In this document: positions 26,617-34,950 of the stretch, one piece after another
How positions within the stretch are numbered: position 1 is the stretch's first letter
Layout of the letters: every line of letters starts with the position of its first letter
NCBI RefSeq assembly: GCF_004217115.1
Contig: NZ_SHKN01000001.1
Location: 1,801,781-1,865,780 of the forward strand
Reading direction: 5' to 3'
Source of the DNA: Ancylomarina subtilis
GTDB lineage: Bacteria; Bacteroidota; Bacteroidia; Bacteroidales; Marinifilaceae
Length of the DNA stretch: 64,000 nucleotides
The notes under the pieces: generated by a model
Database searches by the model: none
The model's input: only the letters and a program-made list of their open reading frames with translations
What the model was told of the DNA's origin: nothing
Position numbers and translations under genes: made by a program

Positions 26617-26664
26617 ATCGCACAGGCCTTTTATCATTATTAATATCAATCTATTCTATCAAAC

Positions 26665-27261
26665 ATGACAACTTTAATTATAGCTATTACAGCAATTATT
26701 TCAATTACGGCTTTTAATAAAACTGAATGGCTTTACCGCTACCAGTTTAACGCCTATCAGATTTTAAAACGAGGCCAGTGGTACAGAATATTCACTCATG
26801 GATTTTTACACGCCAATTGGAATCACCTACTGGTGAATATGATTGTTCTATTTTTCTTTGGCAAAGCGCTGGAAAATTATTTTCAATACTATCTGGGAAC
26901 AAGTACCTTTTATTTTATAGCCCTCTATATTTGCAGCATAATTTTCTCAAGTCTTTATGATTTAAAACGATATGCAAATGACTATAACTATAATGCCTTA
27001 GGTGCATCGGGTGCCACATCAGCCATCGTGTTTGCAACCATTTTCTTCGATCCATGGCAACTCCTATATTTCTTTTTTGTAATACCAATTCCAGGTATCG
27101 TATTTGGGGTTTTGTATCTCGCATATTCCTATTATATGAGTAAAAAACAAATAGATAACATTGGACATAATAGCCATTTTTACGGTGCTCTGTTTGGTTT
27201 TCTATTTCCTATTCTTGTAAAACCAGAATTATTCTCTTTATTTTTGCAGAAGTTATTTTAA
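26665..27261 (+). CDS. Rhomboid-family intramembrane serine protease
   Basis: A 198-residue polytopic protein with six predicted helices. Diagnostic motifs are HGFLHANWNHLLVNM (HxxxN oxyanion region), NALGASGATSAIV with the catalytic serine S115, and GHNSHFYGALFGFLFP with the catalytic histidine H171. It should cleave transmembrane substrates, which are unknown. The gene follows the T9SS unit by 48 bases and precedes the HAD phosphatase by 9, so it is likely cotranscribed with one or both. The first helix has no cleavable signal. Confidence 0.9.
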   Translation: MTTLIIAITAIISITAFNKTEWLYRYQFNAYQILKRGQWYRIFTHGFLHANWNHLLVNMIVLFFFGKALENYFQYYLGTSTFYFIALYICSIIFSSLYDLKRYANDYNYNALGASGATSAIVFATIFFDPWQLLYFFFVIPIPGIVFGVLYLAYSYYMSKKQIDNIGHNSHFYGALFGFLFPILVKPELFSLFLQKLF

Positions 27262-27270
27262 AGATTCAAA

Positions 27271-27768
27271 ATGCAAAAGGCTATTTTTCTTGATCGTGAT
27301 GGGGTCATCAATTCTGATATTGGACACTATTATATTTACAAAGTTAAGGACTTTATTATCAATAAAGGTATTGTGAATTCCCTCAAACGCTTTCAGGAAG
27401 CGGGTTATATGCTTTTCATAGTCAGTAATCAGGGGGGTGTTGCAAAGGGGATTTATTCCAGCGACGATGTTGATCAGATTCATGCTCACCTTAAAGCAAA
27501 GTTGCTGGAGAATGATATTCGTCTTCAAGAAATCTACTACTGTCCTCATCATGAAAGTGTAGCGAGCTGTGAATGCAGAAAACCAAGCCCCTACATGATT
27601 AATCAGGCAATCAGAAAATACAATATTGATATTAAGACATCCTATCTTATTGGTGACAGCAAACGCGATATTGAGGCTGCTGAAGCCGTAGGGATTAAGG
27701 GAATAAAAATAGAAGCAAACGAAGATATTTCAATCTATTGCGACAAAATACTAAAGGGAGAAATATAA
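27271..27768 (+). CDS. gmhB: HAD-IIIA phosphatase, D,D-heptose 1,7-bisphosphate phosphatase-like
   Basis: A 165-residue HAD phosphatase. Motif I is IFLDRDGVIN (nucleophile D8, acid D10), motif II is FIVSNQGGVAKG, and motif IV is LIGDSKRDIEAA. The zinc-binding loop YCPHHESVASCECRKP (CxH...CxC) is characteristic of GmhB, which removes the 7-phosphate in ADP-heptose synthesis for lipopolysaccharide. The gene begins 9 bases after the rhomboid gene. No other heptose genes are in view, so a related sugar bisphosphate substrate is possible. The downstream aminotransferase ATG is 2 bases after its stop. Confidence 0.85.
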   Translation: MQKAIFLDRDGVINSDIGHYYIYKVKDFIINKGIVNSLKRFQEAGYMLFIVSNQGGVAKGIYSSDDVDQIHAHLKAKLLENDIRLQEIYYCPHHESVASCECRKPSPYMINQAIRKYNIDIKTSYLIGDSKRDIEAAEAVGIKGIKIEANEDISIYCDKILKGEI

Positions 27769-27770
27769 TT

Positions 27771-28625
27771 ATGAACTCACATCAACTTTGCTACAACGGG
27801 ACATTCTATCCAGAAACTGCAGCTCTGTTCACAGCTGATAACAGAGCATTTCGTTATGGTGATTCATTGTTTGAAACCATCCATTGCAATGGCACACAGA
27901 TTCAACTCTTCGGTGAACATATGGAACGTCTGCAACTGGGGATGTCGCATTTACGAATGGAAATACCCGATAATTTTTCGCAAACAATTGAAACGAATAT
28001 CAAAAGTCTGATCACAAAAAATAAATCCTTTTTGGGCACGCGTATCCGCTTGAGTGTGTTTCGAAATTCAGGAGGTCTCTACACACCCAAAACCAATCGC
28101 ATTTCATTTTTAATAGAGAGTTCAAAGTTAGATTCACCATACTATTATTTGAATAAAAAAGGATTGACAATTGGTCTATTCGATTCTTATAAAAAAGCAT
28201 CCAATTCCATGTCTGGATTTAAAACGGGTAACTCACTCCCTTTTATTTTAGCAGGCTTGCACAAGGATGAGATGAAATGGGATGATTGCTTATTGCTAAA
28301 TGAAAGACAAAATTTGGTCGAAAGCGTAAGCTCAAACCTGTTTATCGTTAAGGATGGAATTCTTTATACCCCCTCGCTTGAAAGTGGCGCCATGAATGGC
28401 ATTATGAGGGAACAAATTATTCAGATAGCATTAAACCTGGGTATCACGGTCTATGATGACTGCATTATGAAACCCGATCAGTTAATGGACGCTGATGAAA
28501 TTTTCTTAACCAATGCAATTGTCGGAATACGATGGGTCGTGGCCTATGAAGAAAGACGCTATTTTAATCGAAGTTCAAAAATATTAATTGAGGAATTGAA
28601 TAAGAAGCTTTTTCCCAGTGACTAA
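27771..28625 (+). CDS. Class IV aminotransferase (aminodeoxychorismate lyase-like)
   Basis: PLP-dependent fold IV enzyme of 284 residues. I chose the ATG at 27771, preceded by aaagggag, over the in-frame ATG at 27738, which would overlap gmhB by 31 bases. The arginine-rich opening AFRYGDSLFETI, the lysine-bearing GFKTGNSLPFILAGLHK segment, and ESVSSNLFIVKDG followed by SGAMNGIMREQIIQIA are classical for BCAT/D-amino-acid transferase/PabC proteins. The sequence looks closest to 4-amino-4-deoxychorismate lyase (folate pathway), but branched-chain aminotransferase activity cannot be excluded. Its stop overlaps that of the convergent yqgE by 4 bases. Confidence 0.82.
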   Translation: MNSHQLCYNGTFYPETAALFTADNRAFRYGDSLFETIHCNGTQIQLFGEHMERLQLGMSHLRMEIPDNFSQTIETNIKSLITKNKSFLGTRIRLSVFRNSGGLYTPKTNRISFLIESSKLDSPYYYLNKKGLTIGLFDSYKKASNSMSGFKTGNSLPFILAGLHKDEMKWDDCLLLNERQNLVESVSSNLFIVKDGILYTPSLESGAMNGIMREQIIQIALNLGITVYDDCIMKPDQLMDADEIFLTNAIVGIRWVVAYEERRYFNRSSKILIEELNKKLFPSD

Positions 28626-29212
28626 TTCATATTTTGATCTTTGGGAAAATTGGCCCAGACCTTATAATTCCCACCCAACTGAATCAAAGCCTTTTGCCAA
28701 ATATCAACATTATCCAGAGCCATAATTTCTTTCATTTCGAGAGAGCTTACCAACCATGAATTTTCCTTGATCTCGTCTTCGAGTTGACCAGCGTTCCATC
28801 CTGAATAACCTGCAAAAAAACGAATTTGATCATGTTCAACTTTTTTATTGCTAATAAGTTCTTTTAAAATGGCGAAATCACCGCCCCAATAAAGATTATT
28901 GAAAATCTGAAATGAATTGGGAATAAGTTCAGGTATTGTATGCAAATAGTAAATCTGATTATTTTGAACGGGACCTCCCACAAACACTTCACTCTCGAAA
29001 ACATCCAAATCAGTCAAAAGTTCGTTTATGTTCAAATGAATCGGTTTGTTTAACACAAAACCCACGGCCCCCTCTTTGGAAAATTCAGTTAATAAAACCA
29101 CTGATCGCTTAAAGTACCGACCTTCTAAAAAAGGTTCAGCAATTAACACCTTCCCCTTCTCGGGTTTTATATTATTCGAACCCAATCGAAATATGTTCTC
29201 TAATCCATCCAC
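28622..29212 (-). CDS. yqgE: YqgE/AlgH family protein
   Basis: A 196-residue member of the UPF0301 (YqgE/AlgH) family, widely conserved with no settled biochemical role. The signatures are GKVLIAEPFLEGRYFKRSVVLL near the N-terminus, GAVGFVLNKPIHLNI, VFVGGPVQNNQIYYLH and FAGYSGWNAGQLEDEI. It is convergent with the class IV aminotransferase; stops overlap tail to tail (28622-28625), so transcripts must overlap and there is no room for a separate terminator. The 267-base gap upstream to psd holds no other recognisable gene. Confidence 0.92.
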   Translation of the reverse strand: MDGLENIFRLGSNNIKPEKGKVLIAEPFLEGRYFKRSVVLLTEFSKEGAVGFVLNKPIHLNINELLTDLDVFESEVFVGGPVQNNQIYYLHTIPELIPNSFQIFNNLYWGGDFAILKELISNKKVEHDQIRFFAGYSGWNAGQLEDEIKENSWLVSSLEMKEIMALDNVDIWQKALIQLGGNYKVWANFPKDQNMN

Positions 29213-29395
29213 ACCACATCTGTTTTATAAATTCAAAATAAACAAATTCACTTAAGATTCAAAAAAAGAGACCTGCTCTTTGATACAAAATAATCCCCCA
29301 AAACAAAATTGCCTTGGGAATAAATGAAAAACCGTGTTTAAAATAGAATTTTAAGTGCTCTAAATCTAAGATTATGCTCAGAATGATCTTTTTTT

Positions 29396-29426
29396 TTCAC
29401 TTATACATGTAAAAGTTGCATCTTTG
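29396..29426 (+). promoter_or_regulatory. Tentative promoter of psd
   Basis: TTTC (29395-29398) and CATCTTTG (29419-29426, 7 of 8 matches to TAnnTTTG) are 20 bases apart, with a leader of about 55 bases. Low confidence because both boxes are imperfect. Confidence 0.3.
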
Positions 29427-29475
29427 TTGATTATTGTAATTAATATGATGCGTTAGTCTATCATCTTTCAGAAAC

Positions 29476-29480
29476 GGAGG
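29476..29480 (+). promoter_or_regulatory. Shine-Dalgarno sequence of psd
   Basis: GGAGG followed by TGATGATG. The spacing favours the ATG at 29486 (5 bases) over the ATG at 29483 or the GTG at 29480, which overlaps the motif itself. Confidence 0.65.
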
Positions 29481-29485
29481 TGATG

Positions 29486-30388
29486 ATGACAAATAGATTC
29501 GAATTTATGGAACCAATCTTTTTTAAAAATAGAAGAAATAACGAAATAGAGGAAGAGTATGTGCCTAGTGGTAAAATACTGAGTTGGTTCTACAATAAGC
29601 CGCTTGGTAAAGTATCTCTTCACCTATTGATGAAAAGAAAACTTGTTTCTTCTCTGGGTGGCTGGTACATGAACAGTCGCTTATCTAAAGGGCTAATCTC
29701 AAAATTCATTGAACGAAATAAAATCGATCTATCCATCTATCAAATAAAAGATAGCAGTGCATATAAAAACTTCAATGATTTCTTCTACAGAAAAATTGAA
29801 ATATCAAAAAGACCTGTGGGAGATGCTTTCGTTTCCCCTGCCGATGGTAAGATTTTAGCATTTCAATCGATGAGCGATGTCGCTTCATTTTTTATAAAAG
29901 GCTCGCAATTTACGATCTCCAGCTTCTTAAAAAACGATCAATTGGCAAAAAGATATGCCGATGGTGCAATGATGATTGTCCGTTTGGCACCTGCCGATTA
30001 TCACCGATTCCATTTTCCTGCTGATGGTGTCATCTCTGCATCTAAGCTGATTAAAGGCAAATACTTCTCTGTTTCACCACTGGCTTTAAGAAAGAGTTTA
30101 CAGATTTTTTGTCAGAATACAAGGGTTTACAGCACATTACAAACGGAAGATTATGGCGATGTCATTATCTCTGAGGTTGGAGCGAGTATGGTTGGAAGTA
30201 TCTTTCAAACCTATCAGCCCAACACGAATATTAAAAAAGGAAGTGAGAAAGGTTATTTTGCTTTTGGAGGCTCAACCATTGTTTTATTTTTCGAGAAAGA
30301 CAAAATTAAAATCGATCAGGATTTACTGGATAATACCCGAAGTGGCTTAGAAACAACAGTTCATATGGGAGAAAATATTGCCGGTTAA
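29486..30388 (+). CDS. psd: Phosphatidylserine decarboxylase proenzyme
   Basis: Makes phosphatidylethanolamine from phosphatidylserine at the inner membrane. About 300 residues, the larger form seen in clostridia and many Bacteroidota. Motifs are NFNDFFYRKI, FVSPADGKIL, RLAPADYHRFHFPADG and the self-processing site FGGSTIVLFF, where the Ser of GGST becomes the pyruvoyl group. The start is set by the Shine-Dalgarno sequence; upstream GTG and ATG codons (29480, 29483) are in frame. No phosphatidylserine synthase gene is adjacent. No terminator is evident before the antiporter gene 116 bases downstream. Confidence 0.92.
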   Translation: MTNRFEFMEPIFFKNRRNNEIEEEYVPSGKILSWFYNKPLGKVSLHLLMKRKLVSSLGGWYMNSRLSKGLISKFIERNKIDLSIYQIKDSSAYKNFNDFFYRKIEISKRPVGDAFVSPADGKILAFQSMSDVASFFIKGSQFTISSFLKNDQLAKRYADGAMMIVRLAPADYHRFHFPADGVISASKLIKGKYFSVSPLALRKSLQIFCQNTRVYSTLQTEDYGDVIISEVGASMVGSIFQTYQPNTNIKKGSEKGYFAFGGSTIVLFFEKDKIKIDQDLLDNTRSGLETTVHMGENIAG

Positions 30389-30468
30389 GTTTTATATTCT
30401 TCAAAATAAAAGATGTTATCTCTTCGGATAAAACTGTAAAAATCATAAAATCAAACTGATTATAATTT

Positions 30469-30498
30469 ATATATTTAGGGCTACTAACCTAAATATAT
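30469..30498. repeat. Perfect 11-bp inverted repeat just before the NhaC start
   Basis: atatatttagg (30469-30479) and cctaaatatat (30488-30498) with an 8-base spacer. The right arm ends 6 bases before the ATG at 30505. The left arm contains TATATTTA, one mismatch from the -7 consensus. It may be an operator or a 5'-leader hairpin controlling the antiporter. Confidence 0.75.
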
Positions 30499-30504
30499 CC
30501 CCGT

Positions 30505-32427
30505 ATGATTCAATTTTTAAGAAAGATAGTTCTTCCCTTACTTCTTCTGATATCATTTAACAGTTTTGCTAATCAAACAAATCCCTTTTCAGTTGAATAT
30601 CCTTCGATTATAATCTCAAAGGTTAAGCAAACCATTACGATTAAAACTCAAGGCGATTTAATTGAGCAAATAAAATCCGATTCAATTCAAGTTCTCATCA
30701 ATGGGAAACAAACAGCATATACGATTGAAGGCTCAGATCTCAAACTTCAACATAAATTCACTCATAAAGAGATCGTTCAGGTTCAAATTCGAGAATTTAA
30801 TGACACAAAAGAGATAACTCCAATTCCTCTTTGGCTCTCAATCCTCCCTCCTCTTATCGCCATTTTAATGGCCTTATTTTTTAAGGAAGTTTTATCAGCC
30901 CTGTTCATTGGCCTCTTTTCAGGAACTCTTATCATCTATTCGTATAAGGGAACCTCCATCTTCATCGCATTTTTCAAAGCCATATTTGCTATATCAGACA
31001 CCTATATCATCAACTCGTTGCATGATTCCGGGCACATCTCAATTATTGTATTTTCCATGCTAATTGGCTCTATGGTCACTCTCATTTCGAAAAATGGTGG
31101 CATGCAGGGGATCGTCAATATTTTATCTCGTTTTGCAAACAATGCAAGGTCGGGACAGCTGGTCACCTGGCTGCTGGGCGTTCTAATATTTTTCGATGAT
31201 TATGCCAATACTCTTGTTGTTGGAAATACCATGCGCCCTGTGACTGATAGGTTAAAAGTCTCCAGAGAGAAGCTTGCATATATTGTAGACTCAACGGCTG
31301 CTCCTGTGGCTTCTGTAGCTATGATAACAACCTGGATCGGGATCGAATTGAGTTATATTCAGTCAGCAACCGTACAGATTGGCGTAAGCGAAAGTCCTTA
31401 CAGTATTTTCTTAAATTCGTTACCTAGTCGATTTTATCCTTTTTTCACCTTGGCATTTATGCTCTTTCTTATATTTAAAGGTAAAGACTTTGGCCCGATG
31501 TATAAAGCTGAGAAATTAGCCAGACAAAATCATATCAGCAGTCAGGACCCCAATATTCAAAGCTCTAATGGTGATAATGATTTAGAAATGGCAGCTCATA
31601 TCACCCCCAAATGGTACAATGCTGGAATTCCGATTTTGATTGTCATATTCGGAACACTGGCTGGCTTATTATACACAGGCTGGGATGCCAGTGTATGGGC
31701 AGATACCAGTTTAAGTTTTAGTAAGAAACTTTCACACGTGATCGGTGCATCTGACTCCTACTCTGCTCTGCTTTGGTCGTCTTTATCAGCTGTACTGGCT
31801 TCAGTTGCCTTAACCGTTGGTCAGAAAATATTAAGTTTGCACGAAACCAGTGATAGCTTGCTTAAAGGGTTTAAAACCATGCTCACCGCTATTCTTATCT
31901 TGGTTCTAGCCTGGGCTTTAGCCGATATTACCAAAGACTTGCACACAGCCGATTTTATATCGAATGCCCTTATCTCTATTAATGTGGCTCCCCAGATTCT
32001 ACCAGCATTAACCTTTATTCTTTCAGCATTAATCGCCTTTTCAACAGGCTCATCATGGGGAACGATGGCTATTCTCTATCCACTTATTTTACCTGCTTCC
32101 TGGTATTTAAGTCATAGTGCCGGAATGAATGATGGTGCATCGATGAATCTCTTTTATATTACAGTTTCCGCCATTCTTGCAGGTTCGGTTCTTGGTGATC
32201 ATTGCTCCCCGATATCCGATACAACTATTCTCAGTTCTTTAGCCAGTTCCTGTAACCATATCGAGCACGTCAGAACTCAGTTACCCTATGCCTTAACCGT
32301 TGGTAGCATTTCCATATTTATTGGGCTAATTCCTGCGGCTTATGGTGTCCCCTATTGGATTATTTTCCCTGCTGGAATTCTAAGCCTCTATCTTATTGTC
32401 CATTTCTTTGGTAAAAAGGTTGAATGA
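30505..32427 (+). CDS. NhaC-family Na+/H+ antiporter with N-terminal extracytoplasmic domain
   Basis: A 640-residue transporter. A cleavable signal-like sequence (1-22, ending SFNSFAN) is followed by about 85 residues without membrane segments (23-108), then the NhaC-type core of roughly 11-12 helices: IPLWLSILPPLIAILMALFFKEV, FFDDYANTLVVGNTMRPVTDR, DSTAAPVASVAMITTWIGIE, and FSTGSSWGTMAILYPL with GDHCSPISDTTILSS. The DDYAN and SDTTILSS motifs belong to the ion pathway. The family exchanges Na+ or amino acids for protons; substrate cannot be assigned. The N-terminal beta-rich domain is not standard in short NhaC proteins. Confidence 0.9.
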   Translation: MIQFLRKIVLPLLLLISFNSFANQTNPFSVEYPSIIISKVKQTITIKTQGDLIEQIKSDSIQVLINGKQTAYTIEGSDLKLQHKFTHKEIVQVQIREFNDTKEITPIPLWLSILPPLIAILMALFFKEVLSALFIGLFSGTLIIYSYKGTSIFIAFFKAIFAISDTYIINSLHDSGHISIIVFSMLIGSMVTLISKNGGMQGIVNILSRFANNARSGQLVTWLLGVLIFFDDYANTLVVGNTMRPVTDRLKVSREKLAYIVDSTAAPVASVAMITTWIGIELSYIQSATVQIGVSESPYSIFLNSLPSRFYPFFTLAFMLFLIFKGKDFGPMYKAEKLARQNHISSQDPNIQSSNGDNDLEMAAHITPKWYNAGIPILIVIFGTLAGLLYTGWDASVWADTSLSFSKKLSHVIGASDSYSALLWSSLSAVLASVALTVGQKILSLHETSDSLLKGFKTMLTAILILVLAWALADITKDLHTADFISNALISINVAPQILPALTFILSALIAFSTGSSWGTMAILYPLILPASWYLSHSAGMNDGASMNLFYITVSAILAGSVLGDHCSPISDTTILSSLASSCNHIEHVRTQLPYALTVGSISIFIGLIPAAYGVPYWIIFPAGILSLYLIVHFFGKKVE

Positions 32428-32447
32428 TATGGTGATTTGAGAATTAA

Positions 32448-32480
32448 TAGATGTGGAGAGTTACACATCTACAGTTTTTA
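32448..32480 (+). terminator. Possible terminator after the NhaC gene
   Basis: tagatgtg (32448-32455) and cacatcta (32464-32471), 8-base loop, followed by caguuuuua-type sequence. The stem is short, so the call is tentative. Confidence 0.5.
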
Positions 32481-32590
32481 TTATGCTGGATTTCTAAAAT
32501 AAACAAGCTGGCAAGCTTTAAAGTAATCTATTGCTCAAAACGATATTATTGATTTTTCAAATTATTGTTTTCTGCTTTACCTAAATAGGT

Positions 32591-32825
32591 ATTGAGTAAA
32601 AAACTAATTTTCCGTGCTTTGTACTTTATACATTGAGTAAAAAAACGATTTTCCGTGTTTTGTACTTTGTACATTGAGCAAAAAAACGATTTTTCGTGTT
32701 TTGTACTTTGTACATTGGGCAAAAAAATGATTTTTCGTGCTTTGTACTTTGTACATTGGGCAAAAAAATGATTTTTCGTGCTTTGTACTTTGTACATTGA
32801 GCAAAAACCATTTTTCAGCTTTCAC
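32591..32825. repeat. Tandem array of a 41-bp repeat, five copies plus a partial sixth
   Basis: Units begin at 32591, 32632, 32673, 32714 and 32755; a degenerate sixth starts at 32796 and fades by about 32825. The core of each unit is gtgctttgtactttgtac followed by attgagcaaaaaa. Copies 4 and 5 are identical and divergence grows toward the left end. 41 is not a multiple of 3, and the minus-strand open frames through it cycle through all phases, so it is not coding. Each unit has a gtac-ttt-gtac motif, and copies 2 and 3 contain an acga/tcgt-type dyad. There is no spacer diversity, so it is not CRISPR. Confidence 0.93.
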
Positions 32826-32862
32826 TAAATAGTTAGTAAGCGAATATCAATTCGAGTAAATA

Positions 32863-32898
32863 AAAAAACGATCGAAGCAAAAGCTCCGATCGTTTTTT
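32863..32898 (-). terminator. Terminator of pruA, probably bidirectional
   Basis: A strong stem: aaaaaacgatcg (32863-32874) pairs with cgatcgtttttt (32887-32898) and agc with gct around an aaaa loop, with one mismatch. It lies 24 bases beyond the pruA stop. Confidence 0.88.
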
Positions 32899-32921
32899 AT
32901 ATCTAACAATTATCCTAAGTT

Positions 32922-34553
32922 TTAGTCTTTCTGGAAATTTGGATACATATAATCTGTAGCCGGTACAAAAGTTTCCTTAATTGTACGTGGAGAAACCCAA
33001 CGCAATAGGTTGATCATAGAACCCGCTTTATCATTGGTTCCTGAACCTCTACCACCACCGAATGGCTGCTGACCAACAACAGCACCAGTTGGTTTGTCGT
33101 TGATATAGAAGTTACCTGCAGTGTGAGTTAAACGCTTCACTAACTTCTCAATAGCATAACGACAGTCAGCAAAGATAGCACCTGTAAGCGCGTACATTGA
33201 TCCTTTATCAAGGATATCAAGTGTTTCGTCTACCTTATCATCTTCGTAAACATAGATAGTCAAAACAGGACCGAATAGCTCTTCTTCCATGGTAATGTAA
33301 TCTGGTTTCAATGCACGAATAATAGTCGGTGCAATAAAGTATCCAACAGATTTGTCATAAGTTCCACCAGCTACAATTTCAGCATCAGGAGAAACCTTGG
33401 CAGCCTCAATTGCTAAAGCCAACTTGTCGAATGATGTTTCGTCGATTACAGCATTTACGAAGTTTGTGAAATCTTCAGTTCCACCCATCTTAATTTTCTT
33501 AAGATCTTCGTGTACATAAGCCATCACCTCATCATATTTGCTTGCTGGAATAAAAGCACGTGAAGCAGCAGAACATTTCTGTCCCTGATATTCGAAAGCA
33601 CCACGAGTAATAGCAGTTGCTACTTCTTTTGTTGATGCTGTTGGATGCATAAAGATATAGTCCTTACCACCTGTTTCACCTACGATACGTGGGTACGACT
33701 TGAATTTATGAATATTCTCACCAATGTTCTTCCAGATATCCTGGAATACGCCTGTTGATCCTGTAAAGTGGATACCTGCGAAATCAGGAGAAGAGAATAA
33801 TACTTCAGAAGCTGCAGGACCTGATACATATACCAAGTTGATAACACCAGCAGGAACACCCGCTTTCTGGAAAACTTCCATAAGAACCTGAGCTGAATAA
33901 ACAGCCGTTTTAGATGGCTTCCAAACGATACAGTTACCCATCATAGCAGGAGCTGTTGGTAAGTTACCAGCAATTGCAGTAAAGTTGAATGGCGTCAATG
34001 CGAATACAAATCCTTCTAGTGGACGTTGCTCTACACGATTCCAAATTCCTTTTGAAGATACAGGCTGTTGCTTGTAAATCTCAGTCATATATTGTACGTT
34101 GAAACGCAAGAAGTCAGCAATTTCACAAGCCGAATCAATCTCAGCCTGGAAGGCATTCTTCGATTGGCCCAACATAGTAGCCGCATTCAATTTCTGACGG
34201 TAAGGACCTGAAATCAATTCAGCAGCTTTCAAGAAAATAGAAGCACGATGCTCCCAAGCCATAGCTTCCCAAGCTGGTTTTGCAGCCAAAGCAGCATCTA
34301 TAGCCATTTGGATATGCTCTTTACTACCTTGGTGATAGTGACCTAATACATGCTGATGATCGTGTGGAGGCGTCATCGCAAATAAGTTTCCTGTGCGAAC
34401 CTCTTCGCCACCGATGTACATAGGCACATCAATTTGCTTCGAACGCATCTCTTTGATGGTTGCTTGCAATTCCGCTCTTTCTGGAGAACCTGGAGCATAT
34501 GATAAAATGGGTTCGTTTACTGCGGTTGGAACGTTGTATATACCTTTTGGCAT
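32922..34553 (-). CDS. pruA: L-glutamate gamma-semialdehyde (1-pyrroline-5-carboxylate) dehydrogenase
   Basis: Oxidises glutamate semialdehyde to glutamate with NAD+, the last step of proline catabolism. The 543 residues are the stand-alone P5C dehydrogenase form seen in Bacteroidota and eukaryotes (no fused proline dehydrogenase). Aldehyde dehydrogenase motifs present include LTPFNFTAIAGNLPTAPA, IHFTGSTGVFQDI, the catalytic glutamate in VGETGGKD, and the nucleophile cysteine in YQGQKCSAASRAFIP. The C-terminus contains VVGQQPFGGGRGSGTNDKAG. No putA or prodh gene is in the window. Codon bias suggests good expression. The arrangement is monocistronic with a strong terminator. Confidence 0.95.
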   Translation of the reverse strand: MPKGIYNVPTAVNEPILSYAPGSPERAELQATIKEMRSKQIDVPMYIGGEEVRTGNLFAMTPPHDHQHVLGHYHQGSKEHIQMAIDAALAAKPAWEAMAWEHRASIFLKAAELISGPYRQKLNAATMLGQSKNAFQAEIDSACEIADFLRFNVQYMTEIYKQQPVSSKGIWNRVEQRPLEGFVFALTPFNFTAIAGNLPTAPAMMGNCIVWKPSKTAVYSAQVLMEVFQKAGVPAGVINLVYVSGPAASEVLFSSPDFAGIHFTGSTGVFQDIWKNIGENIHKFKSYPRIVGETGGKDYIFMHPTASTKEVATAITRGAFEYQGQKCSAASRAFIPASKYDEVMAYVHEDLKKIKMGGTEDFTNFVNAVIDETSFDKLALAIEAAKVSPDAEIVAGGTYDKSVGYFIAPTIIRALKPDYITMEEELFGPVLTIYVYEDDKVDETLDILDKGSMYALTGAIFADCRYAIEKLVKRLTHTAGNFYINDKPTGAVVGQQPFGGGRGSGTNDKAGSMINLLRWVSPRTIKETFVPATDYMYPNFQKD

Positions 34554-34950
34554 GATAATTTAATTTTAGGGTTATTGTCTAATCTTTTTCACTCTGAACA
34601 AATGTAAAAAAATTGATATGCGATTAATATGAGTTATGTCATGTAAATGTTATGCTTTTGGATACTTTGGCCCCAAAATTTCATTTCAAAACAGAATCAC
34701 AGCATCCAATTTATAATTGAATCGTTAATCAACCATTTTCAATTTCGGATTAGAAGTTAAATTATTTTCATGACTTCCTAAAATTTAAATTTTAAAATGG
34801 AAAATTACACACAGGCTTGGCTCTCCTTCAAGAAGAATTCTATCAGCGTATAGAAAAGAATGAACACCTTTAAGCGCTTTCAATTTTGAGAAGCGAATCC
34901 TTTTTGTTTAATTTGATTATTATTTAAAATCAATCTAGTTAGAAAACAAT
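34554..34950. other. Intergenic region between divergent pruA and the DUF1289 gene
   Basis: This 397-base AT-rich region shows a minus-strand -7 box (34599-34606) for pruA. On the plus strand there is no clear promoter box close to the DUF1289 ATG. I see no coding frame, RNA gene or repeat here. Confidence 0.55.
34599..34606 (-). promoter_or_regulatory. Putative -7 box of pruA
   Basis: Minus-strand TACATTTG, a perfect TAnnTTTG match, about 46 bases before the pruA ATG. No clear -33 element. Confidence 0.45.

Noticed and set aside
32546-32825. Minus-strand open frames reading KVQSTKHEK- and FFAQCTKYKARK-type peptides
   Set aside because: They are produced by the 41-bp tandem array, whose length is not a multiple of three; overlapping frames in all phases show the same peptides, so the open frames are a consequence of the repeat.
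32591-32825. CRISPR array
   Set aside because: The repeats are directly contiguous with no variable spacers, and there are no cas genes in the window.
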